Assembly (NCBI GenBank): GCA_038211475.1
Contig: JBBQVN010000192.1
Span: 1 to 6,182 of the forward strand
Source: JANYBT01 sp038211475
GTDB taxonomy: Bacteria; Acidobacteriota; Terriglobia; Terriglobales; Acidobacteriaceae
DNA: 6,182 nucleotides
Direction: 5' to 3'
Each line of letters begins with the position of its first letter. The first letter of the stretch is position 1. This document shows, in pieces, positions 1 to 6,182 of this stretch. The position numbers and the translations under genes were made by a program. The notes beneath the pieces are model-generated. The model was not told where the DNA came from and did not search any database. It worked only from the letters and a program-made list of their open reading frames with translations.

Positions 1-62
1 TACCTGACTATCCTGCGCGGACTAGGCCGACGCGGTCATCATAATTTCTCGTCGGCGGGCAG

Positions 63-106
63 ACGGGTTCGCTAAAACGCGGCATGAGGCGAGGATCCGA
101 ACCCGT
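63..106. repeat. Nine-base inverted repeat upstream of the propeller gene
   Basis: ACGGGTTCG (63-71) and CGAACCCGT (98-106) form a perfect inverted repeat with a 26-base spacer, ending 36 bases before the GTG start. It could be a leader stem or an operator half-site pair. A second, smaller dyad, GCCGACG (26-32) with CGTCGGC (50-56), lies just upstream. Neither is followed by a T-tract, so termination of an upstream transcript is not supported. Confidence 0.45.
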
Positions 107-142
107 AGTGGGCTATTTTCCCCGTTCTTGAAGTGAACCTCT

Positions 143-2032
143 GTGTGTCATTTCCGACGAAGTATTGGATGCAAGTACAAAGTTCGGGCAGTAATGCTGG
201 TCGGTCTCATGTTGCTTTGCACCCAGGAGTGCTTTGCTCAAGGATCGCAGTACGAAATTGCCTTCGCCAGCTTCGCTCCGCTCGACACCGATATTTTCAT
301 TGCAGATGGTGAGGGCAACAACGCAAAAGCAATAGTTTCAAACCCCGAGTTGGATTCGAACGCTTCATTTTCAAAGGACGGTCACTGGCTCATCTTCACC
401 TCTCGTCGCAGCGGATCCTCTGACATTTATCGGTCTCATCCTGATGGTACGAGCCTTGAAGTTCTGGTGGGAAGCCCCGCTTTTGATGACCAAGGTGCTT
501 TGTCGCCCGACGGCAAGGAACTCGCATTCGTATCGACACGCAGCGGTCGCGCAGACATCTGGATCCTCGCTATTCGAACAAAGTCGCTACGGCAGCTCAC
601 TGATCGCTCAGGCGGTAATTTTCGACCCGCATGGTCGCCCGATGGCAACTGGCTGGCGTTCTCCTCAGATCGTGACTCCTCCCATCCGCGAGCCGCGAAT
701 GATTTCGTAACCCGACAGTCGACCGAGATCTACATTGTAAAAAAAGACGGAACACACCTGCGTCGGATAACAAGCCAAGGGGAGTTTGCCGGCGGCGCAG
801 CTTGGTCGCACGACGGCAGGAAGCTCGTGTTTTACACGGCCAGTATCGCGGAACTCATGAACATTACCGGGGCACGCCGCAACCGCGGAACCACTCAAAT
901 TGCCTCTTTCGACTTACGAACCGGCGAGCAGACAGCGCTCACGTCGGGACCTGGGGAAAAATGGTCGCCTCACTGGGTATCGGCTGACCGTATTAGCTAC
1001 GTCAGCGGCGGCCCGGAGGGCGGTATCGAGATGATTGACGGCCGCAAGGGGGCGCGGGGTGAGTTCCAAAGCGCCAGTTGGTCCGCTGACGGCAAGATGA
1101 TGCTGTTTCATCGCGATACCAATCACGACTGGCCCCCGAATCGCTCGTGGCACAGCAAGGACCCGAATTTTCGATTGCGACGAACGGGAATTTTCGGCGC
1201 CTACTCCCCCGACGGAAAGATGATGGTGAGCGATGATCAAACCGCCGGCATCATGCACAACAGCATCCTCCTGAGCCGTGCCGATGGATCTGCCCGGTCG
1301 ATACTTTTTACGGCCCCGGATAGAAGTGCTTTGGCGCCGACTTGGTCACCCGATAGTCATATGATCGCTTTTTCTCTCGGGCAGTTCTTCCAGCAAATCA
1401 AGGGCGCGGCGCAGGCCGACATTGCGGTCATTGGTTTCGATGGGACAGGGTTGAAAGTCCTCACGGACGGGAAGGGCAATTACGGATTCCCCAGCTGGTC
1501 GAAAGATGGACGACAGATCGTGTATCGCGAGTCCAGCGCAGACCGGCATGCCTTAAGAATTCTGGACGTAGTAACCGGACACAGCCGGATCCTCCTCACA
1601 GGTAGCGCTCACTATAATTTCCCTGCCTGGTCACCGACTCGCGATCTGATTGCTTTCACCGCCGATATTGACGGCGACTATGAAATCTATTCCATCAGGC
1701 CGGACGGAACCGACCTGCGCCGTCTGACTACTTCACCCGGCAATGATGCGCACGCGGTGTGGTCTTGGGACGGGGAGTGGCTTGCCTTCACCAGCGTGCG
1801 CGAGGGTTTCAAAGATGAAGCGGCACTTCACATCGGTAATCCTCAGCCAGCGGGGGAAATTTGTGTAATGCGGGCGGACGGCTCGGACGTGCGCGTGCTG
1901 ACCGACAACCAATATGAGGAAGGAACACCTACGTGGGCACCCACGCCGGTCGGCGAGGACTCTGCGGCGGCTTGGGAGCCGCGTAAGACTGGTGGAATAC
2001 TGTCTTCAAACAGCGCTTTTCTTCCGCACTGA
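143..2032 (+). CDS. Secreted PD40/TolB-like beta-propeller protein
   Basis: The 629-residue product is built almost wholly of PD40 (WD40-like TolB) repeats. Blade motifs of the S-x-D-G type are visible at residues 77-80, 121-124, 165-168, 222-225, 314-317, 355-358, 402-405 (SPDS), 453-456 and 541-544, with degenerate copies near 280, 497 and 598. That makes about 11-12 blades, enough for two six-bladed propellers, whereas TolB has one propeller plus an N-terminal domain. No peptidase or other catalytic domain follows the propeller. The start is GTG: it is preceded six bases upstream by GAAGTGA (130-136), a good Shine-Dalgarno match, and it supplies the basic n-region (RR, K, K, R) of a signal peptide with hydrophobic core around residues 18-26 and likely cleavage after Ala32. 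The ATG at 194 has neither. Family knowledge suggests a periplasmic or secreted protein-binding or sugar-binding role; the partner is unknown. A long insert at residues 325-350 interrupts the repeat rhythm. Confidence 0.9.
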   Translation: MCHFRRSIGCKYKVRAVMLVGLMLLCTQECFAQGSQYEIAFASFAPLDTDIFIADGEGNNAKAIVSNPELDSNASFSKDGHWLIFTSRRSGSSDIYRSHPDGTSLEVLVGSPAFDDQGALSPDGKELAFVSTRSGRADIWILAIRTKSLRQLTDRSGGNFRPAWSPDGNWLAFSSDRDSSHPRAANDFVTRQSTEIYIVKKDGTHLRRITSQGEFAGGAAWSHDGRKLVFYTASIAELMNITGARRNRGTTQIASFDLRTGEQTALTSGPGEKWSPHWVSADRISYVSGGPEGGIEMIDGRKGARGEFQSASWSADGKMMLFHRDTNHDWPPNRSWHSKDPNFRLRRTGIFGAYSPDGKMMVSDDQTAGIMHNSILLSRADGSARSILFTAPDRSALAPTWSPDSHMIAFSLGQFFQQIKGAAQADIAVIGFDGTGLKVLTDGKGNYGFPSWSKDGRQIVYRESSADRHALRILDVVTGHSRILLTGSAHYNFPAWSPTRDLIAFTADIDGDYEIYSIRPDGTDLRRLTTSPGNDAHAVWSWDGEWLAFTSVREGFKDEAALHIGNPQPAGEICVMRADGSDVRVLTDNQYEEGTPTWAPTPVGEDSAAAWEPRKTGGILSSNSAFLPH

Positions 2033-2094
2033 CGCCTCACAATTCGCTTAGTGGATGACGGTAGGAGCAATCTTTCAACAAGGAATCGACACAC

Positions 2095-2568
2095 ATGAGA
2101 CATGCCGCTGTTACGCTTGTGTTTCTTCTATTCATTTATTCCAGCGGCGTATACGCAGACTCACGCAACGTCGATGAAACGGCGATTCGCGATGTGGTGG
2201 CACGCTGGGATTCCGCTTGGAACAAACATGATATGCAAGCGATGGCGACCTTGCTCACCGACGACGCTGATTTCGTCAACATTGCTGGTCTGCATTGGAA
2301 GGGCAAGTTGCAGATCGAGAGAGAGCATGCTGAGCGGCACCGGACAAATCTCAAAAACAGCATTAGCGTTACGCGAAATGTCGATATACAACTGTTGTCT
2401 GCACGATTTTCGCTGGTGTATGTCGATTGGGGAATGTCGGGGGACACGGATTTTGATGGAACGCCCCGCAATCCACGTGAGGGCGTTTTTACATGGCTGA
2501 TGGAAAAAAAGCACGGTTCTTGGCTGATCCGAGCAGCTCAGAATACCAACCGTACGTCCCCGAAATAG
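2095..2568 (+). CDS. Exported SnoaL-like / DUF4440 (SgcJ/EcaC-type) protein
   Basis: The 157-residue protein has a signal peptide (hydrophobic core at residues 5-19, VYA cleavage site after Ala21) followed by one NTF2-like domain. Features typical of the SgcJ/EcaC/DUF4440 branch are the first helix with the pattern W-x4-W-N-x-x-D (residues 38-46), the strand region DDADFVN (56-62), G-x-x-W-x-G (65-70) with a following histidine (78), and the closing strand with W143. Length and order match a single-domain family member. The fold forms a cone-shaped pocket; some relatives are enzymes and others only bind ligands, so no reaction can be assigned. AAGGA at 2080-2084 lies ten bases before the ATG. 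The gene follows the propeller gene after 62 bases and precedes a membrane-protein gene by 17 bases, so a shared transcript is likely. The seven-A run at 2504-2510 does not break the frame, because the family-like C-terminus continues beyond it. Confidence 0.85.
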   Translation: MRHAAVTLVFLLFIYSSGVYADSRNVDETAIRDVVARWDSAWNKHDMQAMATLLTDDADFVNIAGLHWKGKLQIEREHAERHRTNLKNSISVTRNVDIQLLSARFSLVYVDWGMSGDTDFDGTPRNPREGVFTWLMEKKHGSWLIRAAQNTNRTSPK

Positions 2569-2574
2569 AGACCC

Positions 2575-2577
2575 GGA
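2575..2577 (+). promoter_or_regulatory. Weak ribosome binding site deciding the start at 2586
   Basis: GGA within the sequence CCCGGATAA lies eight bases before the ATG at 2586. The in-frame upstream ATG at 2493 sits inside the preceding gene, has no purine-rich site before it (the context is T-rich), and would add a polar N-terminus of 31 residues that simply shadows the other frame. I therefore prefer 2586. The site itself is weak, so translation may depend on coupling to the upstream gene that ends at 2568. Confidence 0.4.
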
Positions 2578-2585
2578 TAAAAGCG

Positions 2586-3241
2586 ATGCCACCCACCCTA
2601 TTGACCGAAGAACGTCGGCGGTTGCCGATCCCCTCCTCCTTATCGAGAGAGCGAATCACGAGAGGATTGCTCTGGATATCCGTCTTCGCTTGGGGAGTGT
2701 TACTTGGTGCGACGCTCTTTGACCTGCGTGTACTTGCTGGCGCCTGGAGCGCGTTGCCTCCCGAATCCCTATCGTTGCTGCCCTACGGGAAACGATGGCC
2801 GGTGGACACAGGAGAATTCTTCATACCAAGTTCGGCCGCGCTACTCTTGGCAACCTTTGGTGCGCTCGTTGCGGGGTGGAAGACCGGATCGTGGTATCGA
2901 GCAATGCTTTTTGTATCGGCCGCAACGATTTTCGGAGTGCTCGTGTTTACGGTCCTCGTCTTCTGGCCCATGAATGCCGCGCTCTGGGCTGTAGCCCGGG
3001 GATCTGCAAAGCGCTGAAGGATCCAGATGCCGTGCGCGCACTGGTCCGTCAGTGGATCGCCCTCGATTGGTTGCGAGTGGGAATCGGTGTAGTTGGGTAC
3101 GTCGCTGCAATAAGGGCAATCAGCATCCCGCACCCCGCGCTGATCGATGAGCGACCTTCGTCGCCGCTGATGAAGGCTGTATATGTAGCCTGTATCGCCG
3201 GGGTACTCGTATTCGTGGCCTATTTCGTATCAAACGTTTAA
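2586..3241 (+). pseudogene. Frameshifted multi-pass membrane protein, DUF1772/anthrone-oxygenase-like
   Basis: Two overlapping open frames together encode one plausible protein. The first part runs from 2586 to the TGA at 3015-3017 and holds three hydrophobic segments (about residues 27-52, 80-98 and 106-127), ending in the family-like stretch FWPMNAALWAVARG. The second part lies one base back in frame, from about 3000 to the TAA at 3239-3241. It carries an amphipathic stretch (LKDPDAVRALVRQWIALDWL) leading into two further hydrophobic segments. Adding one G to the GGGG run at 2998-3001 joins them smoothly into about 218 residues with five membrane segments. The pattern, in particular the F-W-x-x-N near the third helix and the R-x-W region before the fourth, resembles DUF1772 proteins, a family that includes anthrone-oxygenase-like enzymes. 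The assignment is by appearance only. It could be a genuine pseudogene, a sequencing error or, less likely, recoding. Unbroken, it would lie in the inner membrane and be co-transcribed with the SnoaL-like gene. Confidence 0.7.
2995..3001 (+). other. Probable frameshift site (CCCGGGG)
   Basis: The first frame reads GCC CGG GGA here, while the downstream conserved-looking segment needs GGG ATC. One additional G restores a continuous reading frame, and the hydrophobic and charged pattern then continues without a gap. The sequence is not a canonical X-XXY-YYZ slippery heptamer in the first frame. The exact position could lie anywhere between about 2990 and 3014, but the homopolymer is the obvious candidate. 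Confidence 0.6.
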
Positions 3242-3377
3242 GGGCTTCAGTAGCTGCCCTACCTGGGGCCAGGAAGAGCGCAGCAAAAGGACTTTTTAGC
3301 GAGTTAGTTGAGTTAGCGCGGCGATCCCGGGGTCGCGATGACACCCGAAACCGCTTGAGTTAGCCCAAAAAGATGAC
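3242..3377. other. Convergent intergenic spacer with weak hairpins
   Basis: This spacer lies between two converging genes. It contains AGGGC/GCCCT at 3241-3245 and 3256-3260, directly at the stop of the rightward gene; CCTG/CAGG at 3262-3265 and 3270-3273; a 16-base near-palindrome at 3321-3336 (GCGATC, loop CCGG, GGTCGC with one G-T pair); and TTGAGT/ACTCAA at 3355-3360 and 3376-3381 around the stop of the leftward gene. None is followed directly by a good T-tract, so a strong intrinsic terminator is not evident, although a T5 run occurs at 3293-3297. Confidence 0.4.
3301..3364. repeat. Short direct repeats TTGAGTTAGC / GAGTTAG
   Basis: The 10-mer TTGAGTTAGC occurs at 3308-3317 and 3355-3364, and its core GAGTTAG occurs a third time at 3301-3307. 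The first two core copies are spaced nine bases apart. They sit entirely in the convergent spacer. They may be chance or the remnant of a small duplication. Confidence 0.5.
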
Positions 3378-4145
3378 TCAAAAGATGGAGCGCAACGTTA
3401 CGGTGAAATTGTATGCGAAGTGACGCCACCCCGGATTTCCCCACACGAACAGCAGGATACCCTGCGCACCCAGAAGCACGCACGAAGCGGTGATGGTTGC
3501 TGGATGTAGCCGCTTTGCCGAGAGAAAGTCGTAGGCAATCAGCGGAACAAGAAAGCAAATATCCAAATAGATCGCGTCCGTCCAGTAATCGGGAGCAAAA
3601 CGGGGGAGCCAGAGAATCCGCTCCTCCGCTGCCTGCACAGCCACCAATGTCGCGAACGCCATGAAGCGCTTGTGCCAAGCGGGCCATCGGCGGCGCTGAT
3701 AGATCGCGCCGACTAAAAAGACTAGAAACGTCGTGTAGACATAAATTCCTGATAGGTCCGAGTCATATGCTTTGGACAAGTCTGGGTCGACCGGGTAAAC
3801 GAGCTTTCTTCGCATTTCCACCAGCACCATTGACGCCCAGACGGGAAAGCCGAGCACGATGCCGAACGTGCCGAGCTTTCGGTGCAGCGCGAGACGCCCC
3901 GTGGAGGCGAGGATAGCCTGCGCGAGAAAGAGCGCCAGCCACATTCCCATCAACGCGCCGTGAATGTTGAGCACCCAAGCGATCGGGAATGTACCGGCTG
4001 CGAACTTCAAAAATTCCGGTACAAAAGCAAGTGAGGCAAAGAGGATGGCAATCAGTGCGAATAAGACGAAGAAATAGCGTCTAAACCGGCTCACGAGCCT
4101 TGGCGCGGTGGTGTCGTCGGCGGAGTCGATCTCAACGCGCGCCAT
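3378..4145 (-). CDS. Seven-helix membrane protein of unknown function
   Basis: The 255-residue protein has a short polar N-terminus and about seven hydrophobic segments, near residues 24-42, 55-79, 91-110, 132-149, 160-177, 190-208 and 216-234. Helix 2 begins with H62 and carries the pattern H-G-x4-M-W-x-x-L-x-x-x-Q; it is followed by G-R-x4-H-R-K-L-G (residues 83-92). This histidine-bearing pattern recurs in a broad group of uncharacterised bacterial membrane proteins, and I cannot name the family with certainty. Further histidines at 158, 214 and 242 could be metal or heme ligands, but this is inference. The start is supported by GAGGA (complement of 4152-4156) six bases before the ATG. The gene lies 245 bases downstream of the esterase on the same strand, too far to assume one operon, and a dyad between them suggests its own promoter. 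It converges with the rightward genes. Confidence 0.85.
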   Translation of the reverse strand: MARVEIDSADDTTAPRLVSRFRRYFFVLFALIAILFASLAFVPEFLKFAAGTFPIAWVLNIHGALMGMWLALFLAQAILASTGRLALHRKLGTFGIVLGFPVWASMVLVEMRRKLVYPVDPDLSKAYDSDLSGIYVYTTFLVFLVGAIYQRRRWPAWHKRFMAFATLVAVQAAEERILWLPRFAPDYWTDAIYLDICFLVPLIAYDFLSAKRLHPATITASCVLLGAQGILLFVWGNPGWRHFAYNFTVTLRSIF

Positions 4146-4341
4146 TCGGCATCCTCACTGCAAAACGTGTTGCTAAGATACTCGCACACAAAGCCCGCGA
4201 AATGGCATCGCTGGCGGCAGCCTAAGCCAGTGTCGCGTGTATGGTAAAGGGTTAAGTTTCGGGACGATATGTAGGAGGCGTGAAAAAAGTGGGGCAACTA
4301 ATCCCGTCAATCATTCCCATAAACGTACGTAACGGTGCCGA

Positions 4342-4375
4342 AAATTGTGGTCACCCCAGCAAGACATCACAATTT
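4342..4375 (-). terminator. Candidate terminator hairpin after the esterase
   Basis: AAATTGTG (4342-4349) and CACAATTT (4368-4375) form a perfect eight-base dyad, extended inward by a G-T and a T-A pair, with a loop of about 14-18 bases. It begins 16 bases past the esterase stop. On the minus strand the second arm runs into four Ts. The stem is AT-rich and the loop is large, so it would be a weak terminator; it could instead be an operator for the downstream membrane-protein gene. Confidence 0.4.
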
Positions 4376-4390
4376 GTAGGTTAGGAAATT

Positions 4391-6046
4391 CTATTTTTGC
4401 AGTTCGACGAGGCGTGGCTCGAGCGCCTCTTCGAACACTCTGTATCGGTCGGCGCGAGGAACGGGGACAGCCCCCACCGAGCGTCCAATCTGCAGGCATA
4501 AGTCACTTTTCGCATCGTAGGACGGCCATTTAGGTAGCCCGCGGTCGTTGGGATCTCCGGTGGCAGCGAAGCGTGTCCAGTAGTCGCCCATAATCTCAGA
4601 GAGTTTCAGAGCCTCATCACTCGGCACTCCCCACTTCTTGCGGAAAATGCCGGTGATGAATTTGATCTCAGCGCTATGAACGGCACCGTGTCCCGCCATC
4701 GTCCCCGTGCCTGGATAGGTGAAATAATACAAATAAGTACTTTGACCGGCGCGTGCTGTATCTCGGGCAAGGAAATAGGCTCCATGACCCATATCATCTG
4801 TGCCGAGAGCCATGAAGGCAGCGGTCACTTCGGAATCGCTTCCAGCTGGATACTGCCTGAACAATTCGTCTGCACGAGCAACATATCGAGGCAGCTTGAG
4901 AGCTTCCTTGTACGAGACGAGCGTTGAGGGGTCGGTCTGAGGCTGGTAGAGGGTTGCCATCTCGTCGTCCGTGCTTCCAACCATAACTGGGACACGGGCT
5001 TGTCTTCCTGCTGCAAAAGTGAACGCAGGCTGTTGCGGCAGCACCCATCCATCCACTGTCGAATTGGCATAAAGGTCGAGCCCGCGGCTGGCGCGGATAA
5101 TCTCCGCCGCCGATTTGTGGCGGAGTTCAGTCAATGCGTTTGGACCGTCTGCAATCTTTAGATCACGCGCCAGTTGCAAGCCTGCGTCTTCGGCCGTACC
5201 GCCGTCGAAATTGCCTTCATAGCGAATCGACCGTTTTAGTTCTGGAGACACAATATCGGTACATGTTCCGCTTTCTAATACCGCCCGCTGGAATAGGCCA
5301 CGGGCGAGAGGCGATGCCATCAGAACGCAGACCTTTTGCCCACCATCCGACTGCCCGAATATCGTGACAATGCCTGGATCGCCGCCGAACGAAGCGATGT
5401 TTCGCTGAACCCAATGGAGGGCTTCAATCTGATCAAGGGTGCCGTAATTTCCGGAAGCATGCCGAGGAGATTCCGCCGTGAGTGCGGGATGTGCCAATTG
5501 CCCCAGCGCACCGATTCGAAACTCAACACTGACGAGCACTACTCCCTTGCGCGCTAGCCTTGGTCCGAACGGGGGAATCCAGCTGGTGCCTGAAATGCCG
5601 CCGCCACCATGAATCCACACCATTACGGGGGCTTTGTATTTAGCCTCTAAATTGGTAGTCCAAACATTGAGGTACAGGCAGTCTTCGTCGGTTCGAAAGT
5701 TCTTGTAGTAGGGAAGTGTTTCTGAAAAATCGTGGATTTCCTCGGCATTCTCGCGCACCGCATCTGGCGGCTGTGGGCACGCGGGAGCAAATGTGTAGGC
5801 TCTAAAAACCCCTTTCCATGCTTGCACGGGTTCAGGTGGTTTCCATCGGCGATTGTCAATCGGGGGTGCAGCGTAGGGAATACCGAGGAACATCACATCT
5901 TTCGCTGAAGGTCCAAAATGAGTTCCGGCCAGCCTGCCGGAATCAATCGTCACGAGCGGATCAGAATCGATCTGGGCACTCGCTGGTTTGCACAAAATCA
6001 ACGAAAAAAGCGACACCGTAAGCGCCTGCCAGGTGATAGGTATCAT
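4391..6046 (-). CDS. Secreted type-B carboxylesterase (alpha/beta hydrolase)
   Basis: The 551-residue protein is a full-length type-B carboxylesterase, the family of acetylcholinesterase and bacterial p-nitrobenzyl esterases, and hydrolyses ester bonds; the substrate is not evident. A signal peptide (core about residues 8-19, cleavage after ASA at 24) sends it out of the cytoplasm. Family marks in order are FLGIPYA (53-59), the EDCLYLNVW signature (121-129), the oxyanion-hole HGGGG (146-150), the nucleophile Ser233 in GQSDG (231-235), the acid Glu362 in GSTDDE (357-362) and the base His457 in GAVHSAE (454-460). Cys90 and Cys123 match the conserved N-terminal disulfide. The usual elbow is GESAG, so Gln232 and Asp234 are odd, but all three catalytic residues are present. 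AAGGA (complement of 6058-6062) lies 11 bases before the ATG. The gene is separated from its neighbours by 245 bases downstream and at least 130 bases upstream, so it is probably transcribed alone. Confidence 0.95.
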   Translation of the reverse strand: MIPITWQALTVSLFSLILCKPASAQIDSDPLVTIDSGRLAGTHFGPSAKDVMFLGIPYAAPPIDNRRWKPPEPVQAWKGVFRAYTFAPACPQPPDAVRENAEEIHDFSETLPYYKNFRTDEDCLYLNVWTTNLEAKYKAPVMVWIHGGGGISGTSWIPPFGPRLARKGVVLVSVEFRIGALGQLAHPALTAESPRHASGNYGTLDQIEALHWVQRNIASFGGDPGIVTIFGQSDGGQKVCVLMASPLARGLFQRAVLESGTCTDIVSPELKRSIRYEGNFDGGTAEDAGLQLARDLKIADGPNALTELRHKSAAEIIRASRGLDLYANSTVDGWVLPQQPAFTFAAGRQARVPVMVGSTDDEMATLYQPQTDPSTLVSYKEALKLPRYVARADELFRQYPAGSDSEVTAAFMALGTDDMGHGAYFLARDTARAGQSTYLYYFTYPGTGTMAGHGAVHSAEIKFITGIFRKKWGVPSDEALKLSEIMGDYWTRFAATGDPNDRGLPKWPSYDAKSDLCLQIGRSVGAVPVPRADRYRVFEEALEPRLVELQK

Positions 6047-6077
6047 GGGCTGTCTCGTCCTTCGTGCAAGTCCCTAG

Positions 6078-6119
6078 GATGGATTATCTGTTTGCGCTTC
6101 ATGGCCAGTATCCATCATA
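6078..6119 (-). promoter_or_regulatory. Possible esterase promoter and operator region
   Basis: On the minus strand TATGAT (complement of 6114-6119) is a five-of-six match to a -10 box, 67 bases before the esterase start; the -35 match, TTCGCA about 19 bases further up, is poor. The -10 overlaps one arm of a perfect seven-base inverted repeat, GATGGAT at 6078-6084 and ATCCATC at 6110-6116. A repressor bound there would cover the promoter, but this is inferred from layout only. Confidence 0.2.
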
Positions 6120-6182
6120 GGGTAGGTTCCGGGACGGTTGCGAAATCCGCAGAACGGAGGTCTCAAAATTCATTCCCATTTT
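6099..6182 (-). CDS. Possible C-terminal end of a gene cut by the window edge
   Basis: Of the three minus-strand frames entering from the right edge, only one stays open past the first few codons; it ends at the TGA at 6099-6101 after 27 codons, reading through F-E-T-S-V-L-R-I and finishing N-L-P-Y-D-G-Y-W-P. It could be the tail of an upstream leftward gene or a chance open stretch. I do not recognise it. If real, it would end 52 bases before the esterase start. Confidence 0.2.
   Translation of the reverse strand, partial: KMGMNFETSVLRISQPSRNLPYDGYWP

Noticed and set aside
1..75. Open stretch from the left edge to a TAA at 73-75, as the tail of an upstream gene
   Set aside because: Only 24 codons, with no recognisable residues; too short to call.
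61..110. tRNA-like GGTTCG motif
   Set aside because: No five-base T-stem pairs around it and no acceptor or anticodon arms; the motif belongs to the nine-base inverted repeat.
194..199. ATG at 194 as start of the propeller protein
   Set aside because: It removes all basic residues before the signal-peptide core and has no ribosome site, whereas the GTG at 143 has GAAGTGA six bases upstream.
2493..2585. Upstream in-frame ATG at 2493 for the membrane protein
   Set aside because: It lies inside the SnoaL-like gene, lacks a ribosome site, and adds a polar stretch with no membrane or signal character.
2795..2990. A separate gene starting with ATG at 2795 and ending at 3241
   Set aside because: Its first 65 or so residues shadow the membrane-protein frame and have no family-like character; only the part after about 3000 looks real, so it is the tail of the frameshifted gene.
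2991..3017. Programmed -1 frameshifting
   Set aside because: The first-frame codons GCC CGG GGA do not form a canonical slippery heptamer, and no clear strong downstream stem was seen; a mutation or sequencing indel is simpler.
4091..4297. 68-codon minus-strand frame across the start of the seven-helix protein
   Set aside because: Cysteine- and arginine-rich with no family character, overlapping the real gene's start in another frame; a shadow.

Overview
The window carries four intact or nearly intact protein-coding genes and one frameshifted gene, arranged as a rightward group (143-3241) facing a leftward group (3378-6046). Several products carry Sec-type signal peptides or are membrane proteins, with mixed ATG/GTG starts and moderately high GC, which fits a Gram-negative bacterium of soil or water (Pseudomonadota or Acidobacteriota-like). 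No phylogenetic marker is present, so this placement is an inference.

Rightward half: a short leader (1-142) with two inverted repeats; a large secreted PD40/TolB-like beta-propeller protein (143-2032); a small exported SnoaL-like (DUF4440, SgcJ/EcaC-type) protein (2095-2568); and, 17 bases further on, a multi-pass membrane protein resembling the DUF1772/anthrone-oxygenase-like family, whose reading frame is broken by a single missing base near 2995-3001. Spacings of 62 and 17 bases suggest that these three genes are transcribed together.

A 136-base convergent spacer (3242-3377) holds weak hairpins and a repeated 10-mer but no clear strong terminator.

Leftward half: a secreted type-B carboxylesterase (6046-4391) with a complete Ser-Glu-His triad in an unusual nucleophile elbow (GQSDG), then 245 bases further on a seven-helix membrane protein of unknown function (4145-3378). 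Between them lies a long dyad that could end esterase transcription.

How the genes work together is not evident. The esterase would act outside the cytoplasm on an unknown ester. The propeller protein and the SnoaL-like protein are probably periplasmic or secreted binding or scaffold proteins. There is no mobile element, CRISPR array, tRNA, rRNA or recognisable defence or biosynthetic system. The most notable points are the frameshift, the unusual esterase elbow and several dyads in the spacers; I do not see convincing evidence of a new multi-gene system.
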